DNA of 64,000 nucleotides. It comes from Acidimicrobiia bacterium (lineage in GTDB: Bacteria; Actinomycetota; Acidimicrobiia; Acidimicrobiales; Bin134). A program made the translations under genes and the position numbers. Position 1 is the first letter of the stretch. Every line of letters starts with the position of its first letter. Below, in pieces: positions 24,292-33,687 of the stretch. Under the pieces are notes generated by a model that made no database searches, was not told where the DNA came from, and was given only the letters and a program-made list of their open reading frames with translations. The stretch is taken from assembly GCA_022825005.1 (NCBI GenBank), contig JAJDYU010000053.1:56001-120000 (forward strand), given 5' to 3'.

Positions 24292-26463
24292 TCAGCTCTT
24301 CAACAGATAGTCGGCATCGTCGTCTACCAATAGCAGCTCGACTTCGGCCCGCAGCTCCGATTTTTGTTGAAGGTCGGGGTCATCATCCAGCATCTCTCCG
24401 GCCGCCTCACGAGCCCACACCACCCAGTCCTTGTCCCGGCGCAGAGAGGCGAGAAGCAGATCGTTTCGGCCTTTTTGGCGCTCCCCCAAAATGGTGCCCT
24501 CTCCCCGCAGCTCCAAGTCGGCTTCGGCCAGCTCGAACCCATCGGTGGTTTCCACCAAGGCCCGAAGCCGCTCAGCGGCCACCCCCACCGCATCAACAGC
24601 CAGCAGGCAGCAGGAGGATTCCTGGTCACCCCGTCCTACTCGACCCCTGAGCTGGTGAAGCTGGGCTATTCCGAACCGATCAGCATCCACGATCACCATG
24701 ACGGTGGCGTTGGGCACATCCACCCCCACCTCGATCACGGTGGTGGCAACCAGCACATCTATGGCCCCGCTTCGGAACAAGTCCATTACCGACTCTTTCT
24801 CGGCTGGGGTGAGCCGACCGTGGAGCAGACCGACCCGCAGGCCGGTCAGCTCGCCGGCTTGCAAGCGCTCGTACGTCTCGGTGACGGAGCGAGCCTCGAT
24901 GCTTTCTGACTCCTCGATCAGCGGGCATACCACATACGCCTGGCGACCCTTGTCCACCTCGGCTCTGACCTGTTCCCACACCTCGGCTTCCTCGGCGGCG
25001 GATCGGGCCCAACGGGTGGAAATCGGCGTACGTCCGGGGGGCATCTCATCGAGCGTGGACACATCCAGGTCGCCGTACACAGTCATGGCCGCGGTTCGCG
25101 GGATGGGGGTGGCCGTCATGACCAGCACGTCGGGAGAAGCCGCTTGGGCGCCCTTGGCCCGCAGTGCGGCCCGCTGCTCCACGCCGAAGCGGTGCTGCTC
25201 ATCTACCACCACCACTCCCAGCGAGGAGAATTCCACCCCCTCCTGGATGAGAGCGTGGGTGCCGATCACGATGTCGACGACCCCCGAGGCCAGGGACTCC
25301 TGGATGTGAGCTCGCTCGGCGCCCGGCGTCTGATTGGTGAGAAGGGCCACCTTCAGAGGCCGCTCGGCCAAAAGCGTCCCGGATGCGGGCACTGTCAGAT
25401 CTTGCAACAGAGAGCGAATCCCCAGGAAGTGCTGGGTGGCCAGCACCTCGGTGGGGGCCATCAACGCCCCCTGGTGCTGGCCTTGGACCGCGGTGAGCAT
25501 CGCGGCCACCGCGACCACGGTCTTGCCCGCCCCCACATCGCCCTGCAAGAGGCGGTGCATGGGCACCGGACGGGCTAAATCGGCCACCACTTCGGCGATC
25601 ACCCGGCGCTGGGCATCGGTGAGGGGAAACCCAAGCGAAGCAGTGAACCGGTTCACGAGCTCCCCGCTGGTGTCATGGCAGATCCCGTGTGCGGCCCGCT
25701 CTGCGGCCCGCTTGCGCATGATGAGCTTGAGTTGAAGGCGGAGCAGTTCGTCGAACACCAGCCGATTTCGGGCGGTGAACTGGGCGTTTATGGAGTCGGG
25801 GCGATGGATGCCCTCTATGGCCTGATGGCGGTCGATCAATCCGTGGCGCTGCCGCAGGGACTCGGGAACCGGGTCGCTGATCCCCCGCGGCTCGGATCGC
25901 CGCAGGGCCTCGTCCACCCACCGCCTGATCTCACGGGTCTGGAGTCCGGCCTTGCCCGACTGGGGGTAAACCGGCACGATCCGCCCGGTCTCGTCGCCCA
26001 CCAGATCGACTATGGGATTGGTCATCTGGTTCTGACCCCGATACCGGTCCAGCTTCCCGAACACCACCACCTCTTGGCCCTCGGACAACTGGCGATCCCG
26101 CCACGGCTGGTTGAAGAAGATCAGGCCCAACCGGCCGGTGTCATCGCGCACCGTCACTCTGACCATCGTTCGGCTGCCTTTTAGCCTCTTGGAGAACACG
26201 CTGTCCACCCGGGCCATCACCATGGCCTCCACACCATCTTCCAGGTCGGAGATGGCGGCTCGGTTCGTCCGATCGATGTAGCGACGGGGGTAGTAGGTCA
26301 GCAGATCCAGCACCGTTTCCACCTCGACTGAGGCCAGCGCCTTGGCCTTGGCCCGTCCCACTCCGCTCAGAATCTCTACCTTCATGGCCTCGAAGTCGGC
26401 CATCGTGAGCGGAGGCCGACTGGCGGCTCCCTGATCAGGGCTAGCCGAGGACGGCGTGGTCAC
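24292..26463 (-). CDS. recG: ATP-dependent DNA helicase RecG
   Basis: RecG remodels stalled forks and recombination junctions. The 723-residue protein has the N-terminal wedge/OB domain (DLLTYYPRRYIDRT, then GLIFFNQPWRD) and a superfamily 2 motor: LLQGDVGAGKTVVAVAAMLT, VVVDEQHRFGVEQRAALRAK, VMTATPIPRTAAMTVYGDLD, QLHQLRGRVGRGDQESSCCL. The start is GTG overlapping the fakA stop (GTGA). Length is normal. Confidence 0.97.
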   Translation of the reverse strand: MTTPSSASPDQGAASRPPLTMADFEAMKVEILSGVGRAKAKALASVEVETVLDLLTYYPRRYIDRTNRAAISDLEDGVEAMVMARVDSVFSKRLKGSRTMVRVTVRDDTGRLGLIFFNQPWRDRQLSEGQEVVVFGKLDRYRGQNQMTNPIVDLVGDETGRIVPVYPQSGKAGLQTREIRRWVDEALRRSEPRGISDPVPESLRQRHGLIDRHQAIEGIHRPDSINAQFTARNRLVFDELLRLQLKLIMRKRAAERAAHGICHDTSGELVNRFTASLGFPLTDAQRRVIAEVVADLARPVPMHRLLQGDVGAGKTVVAVAAMLTAVQGQHQGALMAPTEVLATQHFLGIRSLLQDLTVPASGTLLAERPLKVALLTNQTPGAERAHIQESLASGVVDIVIGTHALIQEGVEFSSLGVVVVDEQHRFGVEQRAALRAKGAQAASPDVLVMTATPIPRTAAMTVYGDLDVSTLDEMPPGRTPISTRWARSAAEEAEVWEQVRAEVDKGRQAYVVCPLIEESESIEARSVTETYERLQAGELTGLRVGLLHGRLTPAEKESVMDLFRSGAIDVLVATTVIEVGVDVPNATVMVIVDADRFGIAQLHQLRGRVGRGDQESSCCLLAVDAVGVAAERLRALVETTDGFELAEADLELRGEGTILGERQKGRNDLLLASLRRDKDWVVWAREAAGEMLDDDPDLQQKSELRAEVELLLVDDDADYLLKS

Positions 26464-28115
26464 TCCACTCCGAAATAGAACGGATAGAGCGGCTGGTCTC
26501 CCTCGTGGATCTCTACCTCGAGCGCCGAATGATGCTCGGCCAGCCAGGCCGATACTTCCCCGACCTGCGCAGTCGCAGCATCGGCACCGGCGATCACCGT
26601 CACCAGCTCATGGCTGTCGTCGATTATCTCGGCCAGAAGCCCGGTGGCCGCTTCTACCGCGCTCGGGGCCACTACCCGCAATCCTTGGCGATCCAGTCCC
26701 AGCCATTGGCCGGAGGCAATCGGACCCAATTCACTCTCGGTGTCCCTCACCGCTTGAGTGACTTCCCCGGTCACCACATCGGAGGCCGCGTCGGCCATGG
26801 CCTCCTGGTTCTGATCAGCGGTGGCCGACGGGTCATATGCCATCAAGGCGGCCAACCCCTCGGCTATCCCCTTGGTGGGTACAACCCTCACCTCCGCATC
26901 GGTGCATTCGTCCACCCGCTCGGCCACCGGCACGATGTTCTTGTTGTTGGGAAGCAGCACAACCTCGGCAGCATCCAGTTGCTCCACCGCCTGCACGAAG
27001 TGCTCGGTGGAGGGGTTCATGGTCTGCCCACCGGCGATGACCGCTCGAACTCCGAGCGACTCGAAGATGCGGCGAACCCCTGCCCCAACCGATACAGCCA
27101 CCACCGCGGTGCGAACCGGCTCACCGGCCACAGTGGTGACCGTCCCGCCGATCTCAGCTTCGACCAACGACTCGATGTGCTCAACCTGCTCGAACAAGTC
27201 GGTCACCCGTATGTCATACGGGCGGCCTACGCCGATGCCTGCTTCGATGCTGCCACCGATGTCGTTGCTGTGGATGTGGCAGTTCCAAAGACCGTCGCCG
27301 CCCACCACCACGATGGAATCGCCCAAGGCCTCCCAGGCGGAGCGGAAGTCGCCGATGCGGTCGTCGTCGGCCTCCAAGAAGAACATGACCTCATAGCGGG
27401 TGCCGGCGGCGTCGTCGACACCGTGGGGGTCGTCGGCCCCAGCCACGGCCGCGCCCACCCCCGCCGTTGGGTCTACGGGCGGCGGGTCGGGCAACGGACG
27501 GCCGTCCATCGCGGTGGCCAGTGCATCCAGGAACAGCAAGAACCCCGCTCCCCCGGCGTCCACCACATTGGCCCGGGCCAGCTGGGGAAGCAGCTCCGGC
27601 GTGCGATCCAGCGACGCCCGTCCGGCCTGCTGGCAACCCTCAACCATCTGGACGAGGCCGTCTACGCCCTCTTCGACCGCTTCAGCAGCCGCTGTAGCCA
27701 CATCACGCACCACCGTGAGGATGGTTCCCTCCACCGGGGTAGAAACGGCCTCGTCGGCCGCGGCCGAAGCCCTTTGCAGCGCACCGGCCAACACCGGCGG
27801 ATCGACATGGCCGGCGGCGGCCACCGTCTCGGCGAGGCCCCGGAGAATTTGCGACAGAATCACTCCGGAGTTGCCCCGAGCCCCCATGAGCGAGCCGTGG
27901 CTGATGGCGTGGCACACCTCGCTCATCTGATCCCCAGCGGCAGACACCTCAGTGACCACCGTTTCCAGGGTGAGCGCCATGTTGGTGCCGGTGTCGCCAT
28001 CGGGAACCGGGTACACGTTGAGCTGGTTGATGACGTCACGGTGCAGAGCCAAGGCGTCGCGGAACCACTCCATCGCGGCTCTCAACCCATCAGCTCCCAG
28101 TCGGTCTCCCGTCAT
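26460..28115 (-). CDS. fakA: DAK2-domain fatty-acid kinase subunit FakA-like
   Basis: FakA phosphorylates fatty acids held by FakB so they can enter phospholipid synthesis through PlsX-type chemistry. The 551-residue protein has the Dak2 ATP-binding domain at the N-terminus (NQLNVYPVPDGDTGTNMALT with the metal-binding Asp residues, and MGARGNSGVILSQILRGLAE), a middle domain and the C-terminal DegV-like part (GGQTMNPS, LLPNNKNIVPVAE). No fakB is in the window. recG follows with a GTGA overlap. A TACCAT box lies 8 nt before the ATG, so the transcript may be nearly leaderless. Confidence 0.9.
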   Translation of the reverse strand: MTGDRLGADGLRAAMEWFRDALALHRDVINQLNVYPVPDGDTGTNMALTLETVVTEVSAAGDQMSEVCHAISHGSLMGARGNSGVILSQILRGLAETVAAAGHVDPPVLAGALQRASAAADEAVSTPVEGTILTVVRDVATAAAEAVEEGVDGLVQMVEGCQQAGRASLDRTPELLPQLARANVVDAGGAGFLLFLDALATAMDGRPLPDPPPVDPTAGVGAAVAGADDPHGVDDAAGTRYEVMFFLEADDDRIGDFRSAWEALGDSIVVVGGDGLWNCHIHSNDIGGSIEAGIGVGRPYDIRVTDLFEQVEHIESLVEAEIGGTVTTVAGEPVRTAVVAVSVGAGVRRIFESLGVRAVIAGGQTMNPSTEHFVQAVEQLDAAEVVLLPNNKNIVPVAERVDECTDAEVRVVPTKGIAEGLAALMAYDPSATADQNQEAMADAASDVVTGEVTQAVRDTESELGPIASGQWLGLDRQGLRVVAPSAVEAATGLLAEIIDDSHELVTVIAGADAATAQVGEVSAWLAEHHSALEVEIHEGDQPLYPFYFGVE

Positions 28116-28214
28116 GCCCCGCGATGGTAGTTACTCCACGCTTCCCGACTCGCGAACCGCAAAGACCAGCCGTTAACCTGCCATTACCCCCGATCACCGA
28201 CAGAAAGAGTCCCT

Positions 28215-28463
28215 GTGCAGGGTGTGATCAAGGCTTACGATCCCGCAACCGGCCTCGGCGTTTTGGTTTGCGATACCGACTTAGCCGAGTACGACTTGGC
28301 CCCAGATGCACTGGAGGGATCGGTGTTCCGTATGCTGCGCCAGGGGCAGCGAGTGCTGTTCGACCTGGCCGAGGGGCAGGCCACCCGCCTGCGGCTGGGG
28401 TCGGAAGTGGACTTGGGCACCCCTTCATTCCTCACTACCGCCGGCGACTCGGAGACCGCGTGA
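28215..28463 (+). CDS. Cold-shock-domain-like protein with altered RNA-binding motifs
   Basis: The 82-residue product starts MQGVIKAYDPATGLGVLVCD and contains the GQRVLFD strand, matching the five-stranded cold-shock fold. In classical CspA the RNP1 (KGFGFI) and RNP2 (VFVHF) motifs supply aromatic residues that stack on RNA; here they read TGLGVLV and YDLAPDAL, so the aromatic platform is missing. GTG start with AAAGAG upstream. Its TGA overlaps the pckA start as GTGA, so it is translated together with PEP carboxykinase. Role unknown. Confidence 0.75.
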   Translation: MQGVIKAYDPATGLGVLVCDTDLAEYDLAPDALEGSVFRMLRQGQRVLFDLAEGQATRLRLGSEVDLGTPSFLTTAGDSETA

Positions 28464-30118
28464 CCCGCAAGGTCGCCGACCAGCTCAGCGTCCGCTTCGG
28501 CTTGGACTCGGTTGATGTTCGGGCCGGACTGACCCAGGATGAGCTATTCGCCGCGGCCATTGACGGAGACCGGGGCCGCACCCGCATCGACGGAGGCGAG
28601 CACGACCAGAAGGCGTTTCCCACCGCGCTGGGCGCCGACGGGCCGCTCATCTTCTACTCCGATCCCACCTGCACCGGCCGCCCAGTGCAGGACACCTTCG
28701 CAGTGGCCTGGCCCGAGCTGGTGGACGACGTGTGGTGGAAGTCGGATTTCAGCCAGTTCGACGCTGACCGCTTCCCGGCTCTGCTCGAGCGGGTTCTGGC
28801 CCACCTCAACAAAGAGCAGGCCACTCTCTACACCGCCGATGTGTTCTGCGGTTGGGACCCGGAGTTTGCCATCCCCTATCGGCTGATCAGCGAGTACGCC
28901 ACCCACGCCTTCTTTGCCAACATCATGTTCCCCAAGGGGGTGCGCGACGACGCCGACCGCGAGTCGGTGGGCTGGACGATGATCAATGTGCCCAGCTTCC
29001 GGTGCGATCCCGACCGCGACGGCACTCGCACCGACCGGGCCGTCATCATGGATCTCCGTAATCGGCTGGGGCTGGTGCTTGGGCGGGCTGACTACTGCGG
29101 CGTGGTCAAAAAGACCATGTTCACGGTGATGAACTTCGTGCTGCCCGACGCCAAGCAGCTCACCATGCACTGCTCGGCAAACGTTGGCCACGACGGCAAC
29201 AGCGCCATCTTGTTCGGCCTCTCGGGAACCGGGAAGACCACCCTGTCGGCCGATCCCGACCGCAGCTTGATCGGCGATGACGAACATGTGTGGACCGAGT
29301 CGGGAATCGCCAACTTCGAAGACGGCTGCTACGCGAAGCTCATCGACTTGAACAAGCAAGCCGAGCCGGTGATCGCCGCCGCCCTTTCGATGGGGGGCAC
29401 CCTGATCGAAAACGTGCCTCCTCTGCCCGGAAGAGATTTAGCCGACACCGATCCCCAGGAGCTCGACCTCGCCGACAACTCCATCACCGAGAACACCCGA
29501 TTCGCGTATCCGCTGGACTGCAATCCCGACGTGGCCCCCGGTGCCAAGGGGCCCCATCCCCGCACCATCGTGCTGCTGACCGCCGATGCCTTCGGCGTGC
29601 TGCCCCCAGTGGCGATCCTCGACCGCGACGAGGTCATGTACCACTTCGTGATGGGCTTCACCTCCAAGCTGGCCGGCACGGAGGTAGGTGTGGTGGAGCC
29701 CCAGGCCACGTTCAGCGCCTGCTTCGGAGCGCCGTTCATGTCGCACAAGCCATCGGTATATGCCGAGCTGCTCGCCCACCGCATGGATGCCCACTCGGCT
29801 CGCTGCATTCTGTTGAACACCGGCTGGTCGGGAGGGCCATACGGGGTGGGAGACCGCATGTCCATTGCCCACACCCGAGCGCTGCTCGACGCCGCCCTCA
29901 ACGGCGACCTCGAAACTGTGGACACCGTCAGACTCCCCATTTTGGGATTGCGAATCCCCGTGTCGTGCCCCGGCGTGCCCGACGAGGTGCTGAATCCCCG
30001 CAACACCTGGAGCGATCCCGACGCTTACGACGAGGCCGCCATTCGGCTGCGCGACCTGTTCCGCCAGAACTACGAGGAGCAGGACTACGCCTCGTTGGGC
30101 ATCAAGGAGATGCTCTAG
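28460..30118 (+). CDS. pckA: Phosphoenolpyruvate carboxykinase (ATP)
   Basis: Converts oxaloacetate and ATP to PEP, opening gluconeogenesis. The 552-residue protein is clearly the ATP class: kinase-1a loop FGLSGTGKTTLSADPDRSLI, then DDEHVW, ENTRFAYPLD and GPHPRTIVLLTADAFGVLPP. The GTP class common in actinobacteria has a different loop. Start is GTG 28460, overlapping the upstream cold-shock-like gene; the in-frame extension to 28124 is a shadow. It converges on galE with only 2 bp between stops. Confidence 0.95.
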   Translation: MTRKVADQLSVRFGLDSVDVRAGLTQDELFAAAIDGDRGRTRIDGGEHDQKAFPTALGADGPLIFYSDPTCTGRPVQDTFAVAWPELVDDVWWKSDFSQFDADRFPALLERVLAHLNKEQATLYTADVFCGWDPEFAIPYRLISEYATHAFFANIMFPKGVRDDADRESVGWTMINVPSFRCDPDRDGTRTDRAVIMDLRNRLGLVLGRADYCGVVKKTMFTVMNFVLPDAKQLTMHCSANVGHDGNSAILFGLSGTGKTTLSADPDRSLIGDDEHVWTESGIANFEDGCYAKLIDLNKQAEPVIAAALSMGGTLIENVPPLPGRDLADTDPQELDLADNSITENTRFAYPLDCNPDVAPGAKGPHPRTIVLLTADAFGVLPPVAILDRDEVMYHFVMGFTSKLAGTEVGVVEPQATFSACFGAPFMSHKPSVYAELLAHRMDAHSARCILLNTGWSGGPYGVGDRMSIAHTRALLDAALNGDLETVDTVRLPILGLRIPVSCPGVPDEVLNPRNTWSDPDAYDEAAIRLRDLFRQNYEEQDYASLGIKEML

Positions 30119-30120
30119 GC

Positions 30121-31143
30121 CTAACCGCCCCGAAAACCCTGGGGATGGGTTGACTGCCAAGCCCAGGCGTCTCGGCACATGTCGGCCAGTGTTCGGCTAG
30201 CCGACCAGCCCAGTTCCTTTAGAGCTTGGCCCGGGTCGGCCCACAACTCAGGCACGTCGCCCGGGCGGCGGTCTAGCTCTTCATATGGCAGGGGGTGGCC
30301 GGTGGCCTCCCGCATGGCGGAGACAACCTCCAGCACAGAGACCCCTTGACCAGTGCCCAGGTTGTAGGTGTGCGTTTGCCCTGGCGAGGTCTCCAGGTGC
30401 TTGAGCGCGGCCAGATGACCGTCGGCCAAGTCCAAAACGTGGATGTAGTCGCGCACCGCAGTGCCGTCGGGAGTGGGATAGTCGGTGCCGTATAGCGGCA
30501 GATTGGGATGGCGGCCAACCGCCACTTGGAGCAGGTAGGGCATCAAGTTGCCGGGAATGCCCTCAGGATCCTCCCCGATCAGCCCGCTGGGATGGGCGCC
30601 CACCGGGTTGAAATAGCGCAGCAAAGCCGCCGACCAGCGGGGATCGGCCCGAACCACGTCGGCGATCATCTGCTCGATGAGGAGCTTGGTCCAGCCGTAG
30701 GGATTGGCCGGGCGGGTTGTGGCGGTCTCGGATACCGGCAGCTCGTGAGGCAGCCCATAGACCGTGGCTGAGGAAGAGAACACGATCCGGCGAACCCCAC
30801 TGCGCTCCATCACTGCCAAGAGAACGGCGGCCGAGTCCAGATTGTGGCGGTAGTAGCGAAGGGGGTCGGCCACTGAGTCGGGCACGGACTTGAGCCCTGC
30901 GAAGTGCAACACCGCGTCGGGGCGGACGTCGGCCAAAACCGTCTCCAGCGCGGATTCGTCCCGACAGTCGGCTATGTGGAGGCGGGGACGGCGGCCTGCG
31001 ATCTCCCCCACCGCTTCGATGGAGGCGGCCGAGGAGTTGGCCAGGCTGTCCAGCACCGCCACCTCGTAGCCGGCCTCGAGCAGGGCGACGCAGGTATGGC
31101 TGCCGATATAGCCCGCTCCCCCGGTCACCAGCACCGTTGCCAT
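30121..31143 (-). CDS. galE: UDP-glucose 4-epimerase
   Basis: Interconverts UDP-glucose and UDP-galactose for polysaccharide synthesis. The 340-residue SDR protein begins MATVLVTGGAGYIGSHTCVA (the NAD loop), has the catalytic SSSATVYG Ser and YGWTKLLIEQ Tyr-Lys, and ends in the usual substrate domain with YIHVLDLADGHL. Start is ATG 31143, chosen because TAACGT lies 7 nt upstream in leaderless spacing; GTG 31152 is less likely. Length matches GalE. Confidence 0.95.
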   Translation of the reverse strand: MATVLVTGGAGYIGSHTCVALLEAGYEVAVLDSLANSSAASIEAVGEIAGRRPRLHIADCRDESALETVLADVRPDAVLHFAGLKSVPDSVADPLRYYRHNLDSAAVLLAVMERSGVRRIVFSSSATVYGLPHELPVSETATTRPANPYGWTKLLIEQMIADVVRADPRWSAALLRYFNPVGAHPSGLIGEDPEGIPGNLMPYLLQVAVGRHPNLPLYGTDYPTPDGTAVRDYIHVLDLADGHLAALKHLETSPGQTHTYNLGTGQGVSVLEVVSAMREATGHPLPYEELDRRPGDVPELWADPGQALKELGWSASRTLADMCRDAWAWQSTHPQGFRGG

Positions 31144-31191
31144 GTCGGGCACGTTAGCGGTGAGCGGCCGAAACAGCGGTGCAGACTGCGG

Positions 31192-32751
31192 CTAGCCCGG
31201 TCCTCGCAGGACGCGGGTCTTGCCGTACATGGAGCCGAAAAGCAGCCGGCCGTCGTCGTCCACGGTCACCCCCGCGCCGATGGTGTTGAACTTGGAGCCG
31301 CCCAGCACGTAGTGGAACCGGGACTCCCCGGTGGCCCAGTCGGCGGCCTCGATGGTCCACTTCTTGTCGCGGACCCCGCAGGTGTACACAAGCCCGCTCT
31401 CCTCAGCCACGAAAGGCACCGAGTTGGGCGAGGAGATGTCGAGGTTGACCCACGCCTCCTTCAGCTCCCGGGCCACTGGATCCCACTCGTATTTGTGGAG
31501 GCCGCGGGGCTGGTACTCCGGCTTGTGGCCGAGCATGAAGCACAGCATCCGAGCCGCTTGAGCGGGAAAGCCGTCGGGTATAGAGGCCGGCTCGTTGTTC
31601 ACCGTCATGGCGCCGTAGCCCGACACCGTGATCGACTGCTCGGTCTTGATCTCGGCCAGATCGGGATTTCCCATGTTGGCCGGCCCAATGCCGGCGATGC
31701 GGCGGTCGGGGGCGTTGGGCAGCTGCTCCCAGTCGTCGGGAATCTCGTCTCGCCACAACAGGGTGATGTTGACAACGTCGTCGCCGTCGCCGATCACCAC
31801 GAACTTGTCCTCATCAGGGCCGAACCCCATCAGCGAGGGCGTCGTTCCCGAACCGCAGCCGCCGCCGTTGCGGTAGGGCACGGTCCAGCACCCGTGGGCA
31901 GGATCATCGGTGAGCTCGGATCCCGTCCAGCGCAGCTTGTGGTGGTGGTCGTTGGACGACACGTAGATGCCGTTGTCGCTGTCCACGCAAATGCTGGTGC
32001 GGACCCAGCCGTACCCCGTATTGCCCCGCTCCGCTGCTCGGTGGGCGCAGTACTCCGCAGCAGTCTCGGCCCCGCCGGGGAGCTGGAGGGCGTGGTAGGC
32101 GCTGAAATCGCGCTCGAGCACGACAACCCAGCCGTGATCGGTGGACATCACCAGCTTGCCGTCAAAGGTCATGTTCATCCCCACGAAGAAGCCCTCGATG
32201 TGGTCGGGCTTGTTCCACCGGTCACGCTCCTCAATGGGCGACGCCGGATCGGACGGGTCGGTCTCCACGTAGGCCACCGCGTGGTCCTTGCGGCCCAGAA
32301 ACAGGGTGTGGTCGCAGTCCAGCAGCGCATAGACCCCGTCGATGCCGGTCATGAACTTCATCGACATCTCGATGGCGTGCTCGACAGCCTCCCAGCCGTC
32401 CTTCTCGTCGAAGCCTCGGAGATATTCCTCCAACTCGGCTACGGGGGTGCGCCCCTCCCCGCCGACGATTTCATGGTCGGCCAGCAACTCAAGGGTCTCG
32501 TAGTCGAGCTTGGCGATGTTCTGCCGCCCGTTGCTCCACACCGCCCGTTGGCCGTCGGGATAGATCCCAGACGTCAGGTGGCCGAAGTGGCACGGGCCGA
32601 GCCACGCGTATTGCAGGTCGGCCTCCTCGTCGAGCACTTCTGTGGGTCCCTCTGGCCCCCGCCAGGGAACGTTGTCCTGCTGATCGCACCGCCCATGGGC
32701 GATGCCATAGGAAGATGAGGCAAGAAACGGATTAGCCGGAGCGCGGTTCAT
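31192..32751 (-). CDS. Uncharacterised 519-residue protein, possibly beta-propeller
   Basis: I do not recognise a named family. The 519-residue sequence has no signal peptide or membrane helix. It alternates short strands and acidic loops with Trp/Gly motifs such as SGIYPDGQRAVWSNGRQNIA, NMTFDGKLVMSTDHGWVVVL, SICVDSDNGIYVSSNDHHHK and GVTVDDDGRLLFGSMYGKTR, spaced like propeller blades of the PQQ/SMP-30 type. A soluble enzyme or lactonase-like protein is possible but unproven. It lies downstream of the divergent hsp20 promoter region and 48 bp before galE. Confidence 0.6.
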   Translation of the reverse strand: MNRAPANPFLASSSYGIAHGRCDQQDNVPWRGPEGPTEVLDEEADLQYAWLGPCHFGHLTSGIYPDGQRAVWSNGRQNIAKLDYETLELLADHEIVGGEGRTPVAELEEYLRGFDEKDGWEAVEHAIEMSMKFMTGIDGVYALLDCDHTLFLGRKDHAVAYVETDPSDPASPIEERDRWNKPDHIEGFFVGMNMTFDGKLVMSTDHGWVVVLERDFSAYHALQLPGGAETAAEYCAHRAAERGNTGYGWVRTSICVDSDNGIYVSSNDHHHKLRWTGSELTDDPAHGCWTVPYRNGGGCGSGTTPSLMGFGPDEDKFVVIGDGDDVVNITLLWRDEIPDDWEQLPNAPDRRIAGIGPANMGNPDLAEIKTEQSITVSGYGAMTVNNEPASIPDGFPAQAARMLCFMLGHKPEYQPRGLHKYEWDPVARELKEAWVNLDISSPNSVPFVAEESGLVYTCGVRDKKWTIEAADWATGESRFHYVLGGSKFNTIGAGVTVDDDGRLLFGSMYGKTRVLRGPG

Positions 32752-32878
32752 AGGCAGACATCTTTGCCCACCGCTAAGAAGAAAATCCCCTTAGACCGGG
32801 AATAGCCGCAAGTTGCTGGAGGTTATATCTGTTGTCCCTAATGGCATACCACTCAAGTTTTATGAAAGGACATCACCA

Positions 32879-33316
32879 ATGCCCCGTGCAATTCCTGTAA
32901 ACAGCCTGGCCAACAGCCTGTTTTCCGACTTCGATCGGTATTTCAACAGGACTGACAGCGGCTCCCAGTGGGCGGTGCCCACTGATGTGATCCGCTTCGA
33001 GGACCGGGTGGAAATCAATTTCGACCTTCCCGGAGTCTCGGTGGAAGACATCGACCTCACCGTTGAGAACCGTCAGCTCAACTTGCTGGTTGAGCGCCCG
33101 GTGCCGGCCTATGAGGGTGGAACCGTGATCAGCCGGGAGCGGCGCACCGGCTCGATGCACCGCCAGCTCTACCTGAGCGAGAACCTGGACCCCGACGGCT
33201 TGAGGGCCTCCTACTCCGAAGGGGTGCTGACTGTAACCCTTCCAGTAGCTGAGGCAGTCAAGCCCCGAAAGGTGGCCATCTCCGCCACCCATACGGCCAT
33301 TGAGGCCTCCGACTGA
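32879..33316 (+). CDS. Small heat shock protein, Hsp20 family
   Basis: ATP-independent holdase chaperone. The start chosen is ATG 32879 (MPRAIPVNSLANSLFSDFDR), with GAAAGGA upstream; an ORF from 32813 is possible but unconserved. The 145-residue protein has the alpha-crystallin domain (about 45-135): DVIRFEDRVEINFDLPGVSV, ERRTGSMHRQLYLSENLDPD and the terminal SEGVLTVTLPVAE strand with the family GVL motif. The 127-bp upstream gap is AT-richer than its surroundings, but I see no complete HAIR or CIRCE element. Confidence 0.93.
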   Translation: MPRAIPVNSLANSLFSDFDRYFNRTDSGSQWAVPTDVIRFEDRVEINFDLPGVSVEDIDLTVENRQLNLLVERPVPAYEGGTVISRERRTGSMHRQLYLSENLDPDGLRASYSEGVLTVTLPVAEAVKPRKVAISATHTAIEASD

Positions 33317-33336
33317 GCAAACAGATCCCCCTCCAA

Positions 33337-33365
33337 CCCGGCCCCCTGTTCACCAGGGGGCCGGG
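33337..33365 (+). terminator. Strong GC hairpin after hsp20
   Basis: CCCGGCCCCCTG and its exact complement form a 12-bp stem around TTCAC, 20 nt after the hsp20 stop. There is no T-run, which is common for actinobacterial terminators. Confidence 0.7.
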
Positions 33366-33431
33366 CCGCGCTAGCCCACGGCAGCGCAGCTTTGAGTACG
33401 ATGCGGGATAACCAACCGGAGGTGTAGTCAC

Positions 33432-33668
33432 GTGGGTGTCAGCTCTTATGTTCTGATCCAAACCGAAATGGACAAGGCCCGTCAGGTGGCCGAGGCCATC
33501 CGCGAGATCGATGGTGTGGTCATTTCTGAGATCATGACCGGCCCATACGATGTGATCGCCAAGGCCGAGGCTGAGTCCATGGACCAGCTGGGTCGCCTGG
33601 TGGTGAGCCAGATCCAGATGGTGGACGGCATTACCAGGACCCTCACCTGCCCCGTCGTAAACCTCTAA
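33432..33668 (+). CDS. Stand-alone Lrp/AsnC-type RAM domain protein
   Basis: The 78-residue protein is only the ligand-binding RAM module of Lrp/AsnC regulators (SYVLIQTEMDKARQVAEAIR, ISEIMTGPYDVIAKAEAES) and has no helix-turn-helix. Such proteins form oligomers that bind amino acids and may modulate partner regulators. GTG start with GGAGGT 8 nt upstream. It is monocistronic, flanked by the hsp20 terminator and a convergent gene 19 bp away. Confidence 0.88.
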   Translation: MGVSSYVLIQTEMDKARQVAEAIREIDGVVISEIMTGPYDVIAKAEAESMDQLGRLVVSQIQMVDGITRTLTCPVVNL

Positions 33669-33687
33669 CTCAGCTCGTGGTCCCCGG

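Noticed and set aside
26505..28130. 541-codon open frame on the plus strand opposite fakA
   Set aside because: It mirrors a conserved kinase gene; the sequence is low-complexity His/Gly/Arg-rich, as expected for the antisense of GC-rich coding DNA.
28124..28459. N-terminal extension of pckA by 112 codons
   Set aside because: The extension overlaps the cold-shock-like gene in another frame and is Pro/Arg-rich; the conserved enzyme begins at GTG 28460.
30904..32718. 604-codon plus-strand frame opposite galE and the 519-residue gene
   Set aside because: It spans two minus-strand genes and an intergenic gap, and has no domain or sensible composition; antisense shadow.
32851..32857. ACTCAAG, half of a HAIR (HspR) operator, before hsp20
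   Set aside because: The inverted partner CTTGAGT is absent at the required 7-bp spacing, so a single heptamer is not enough.
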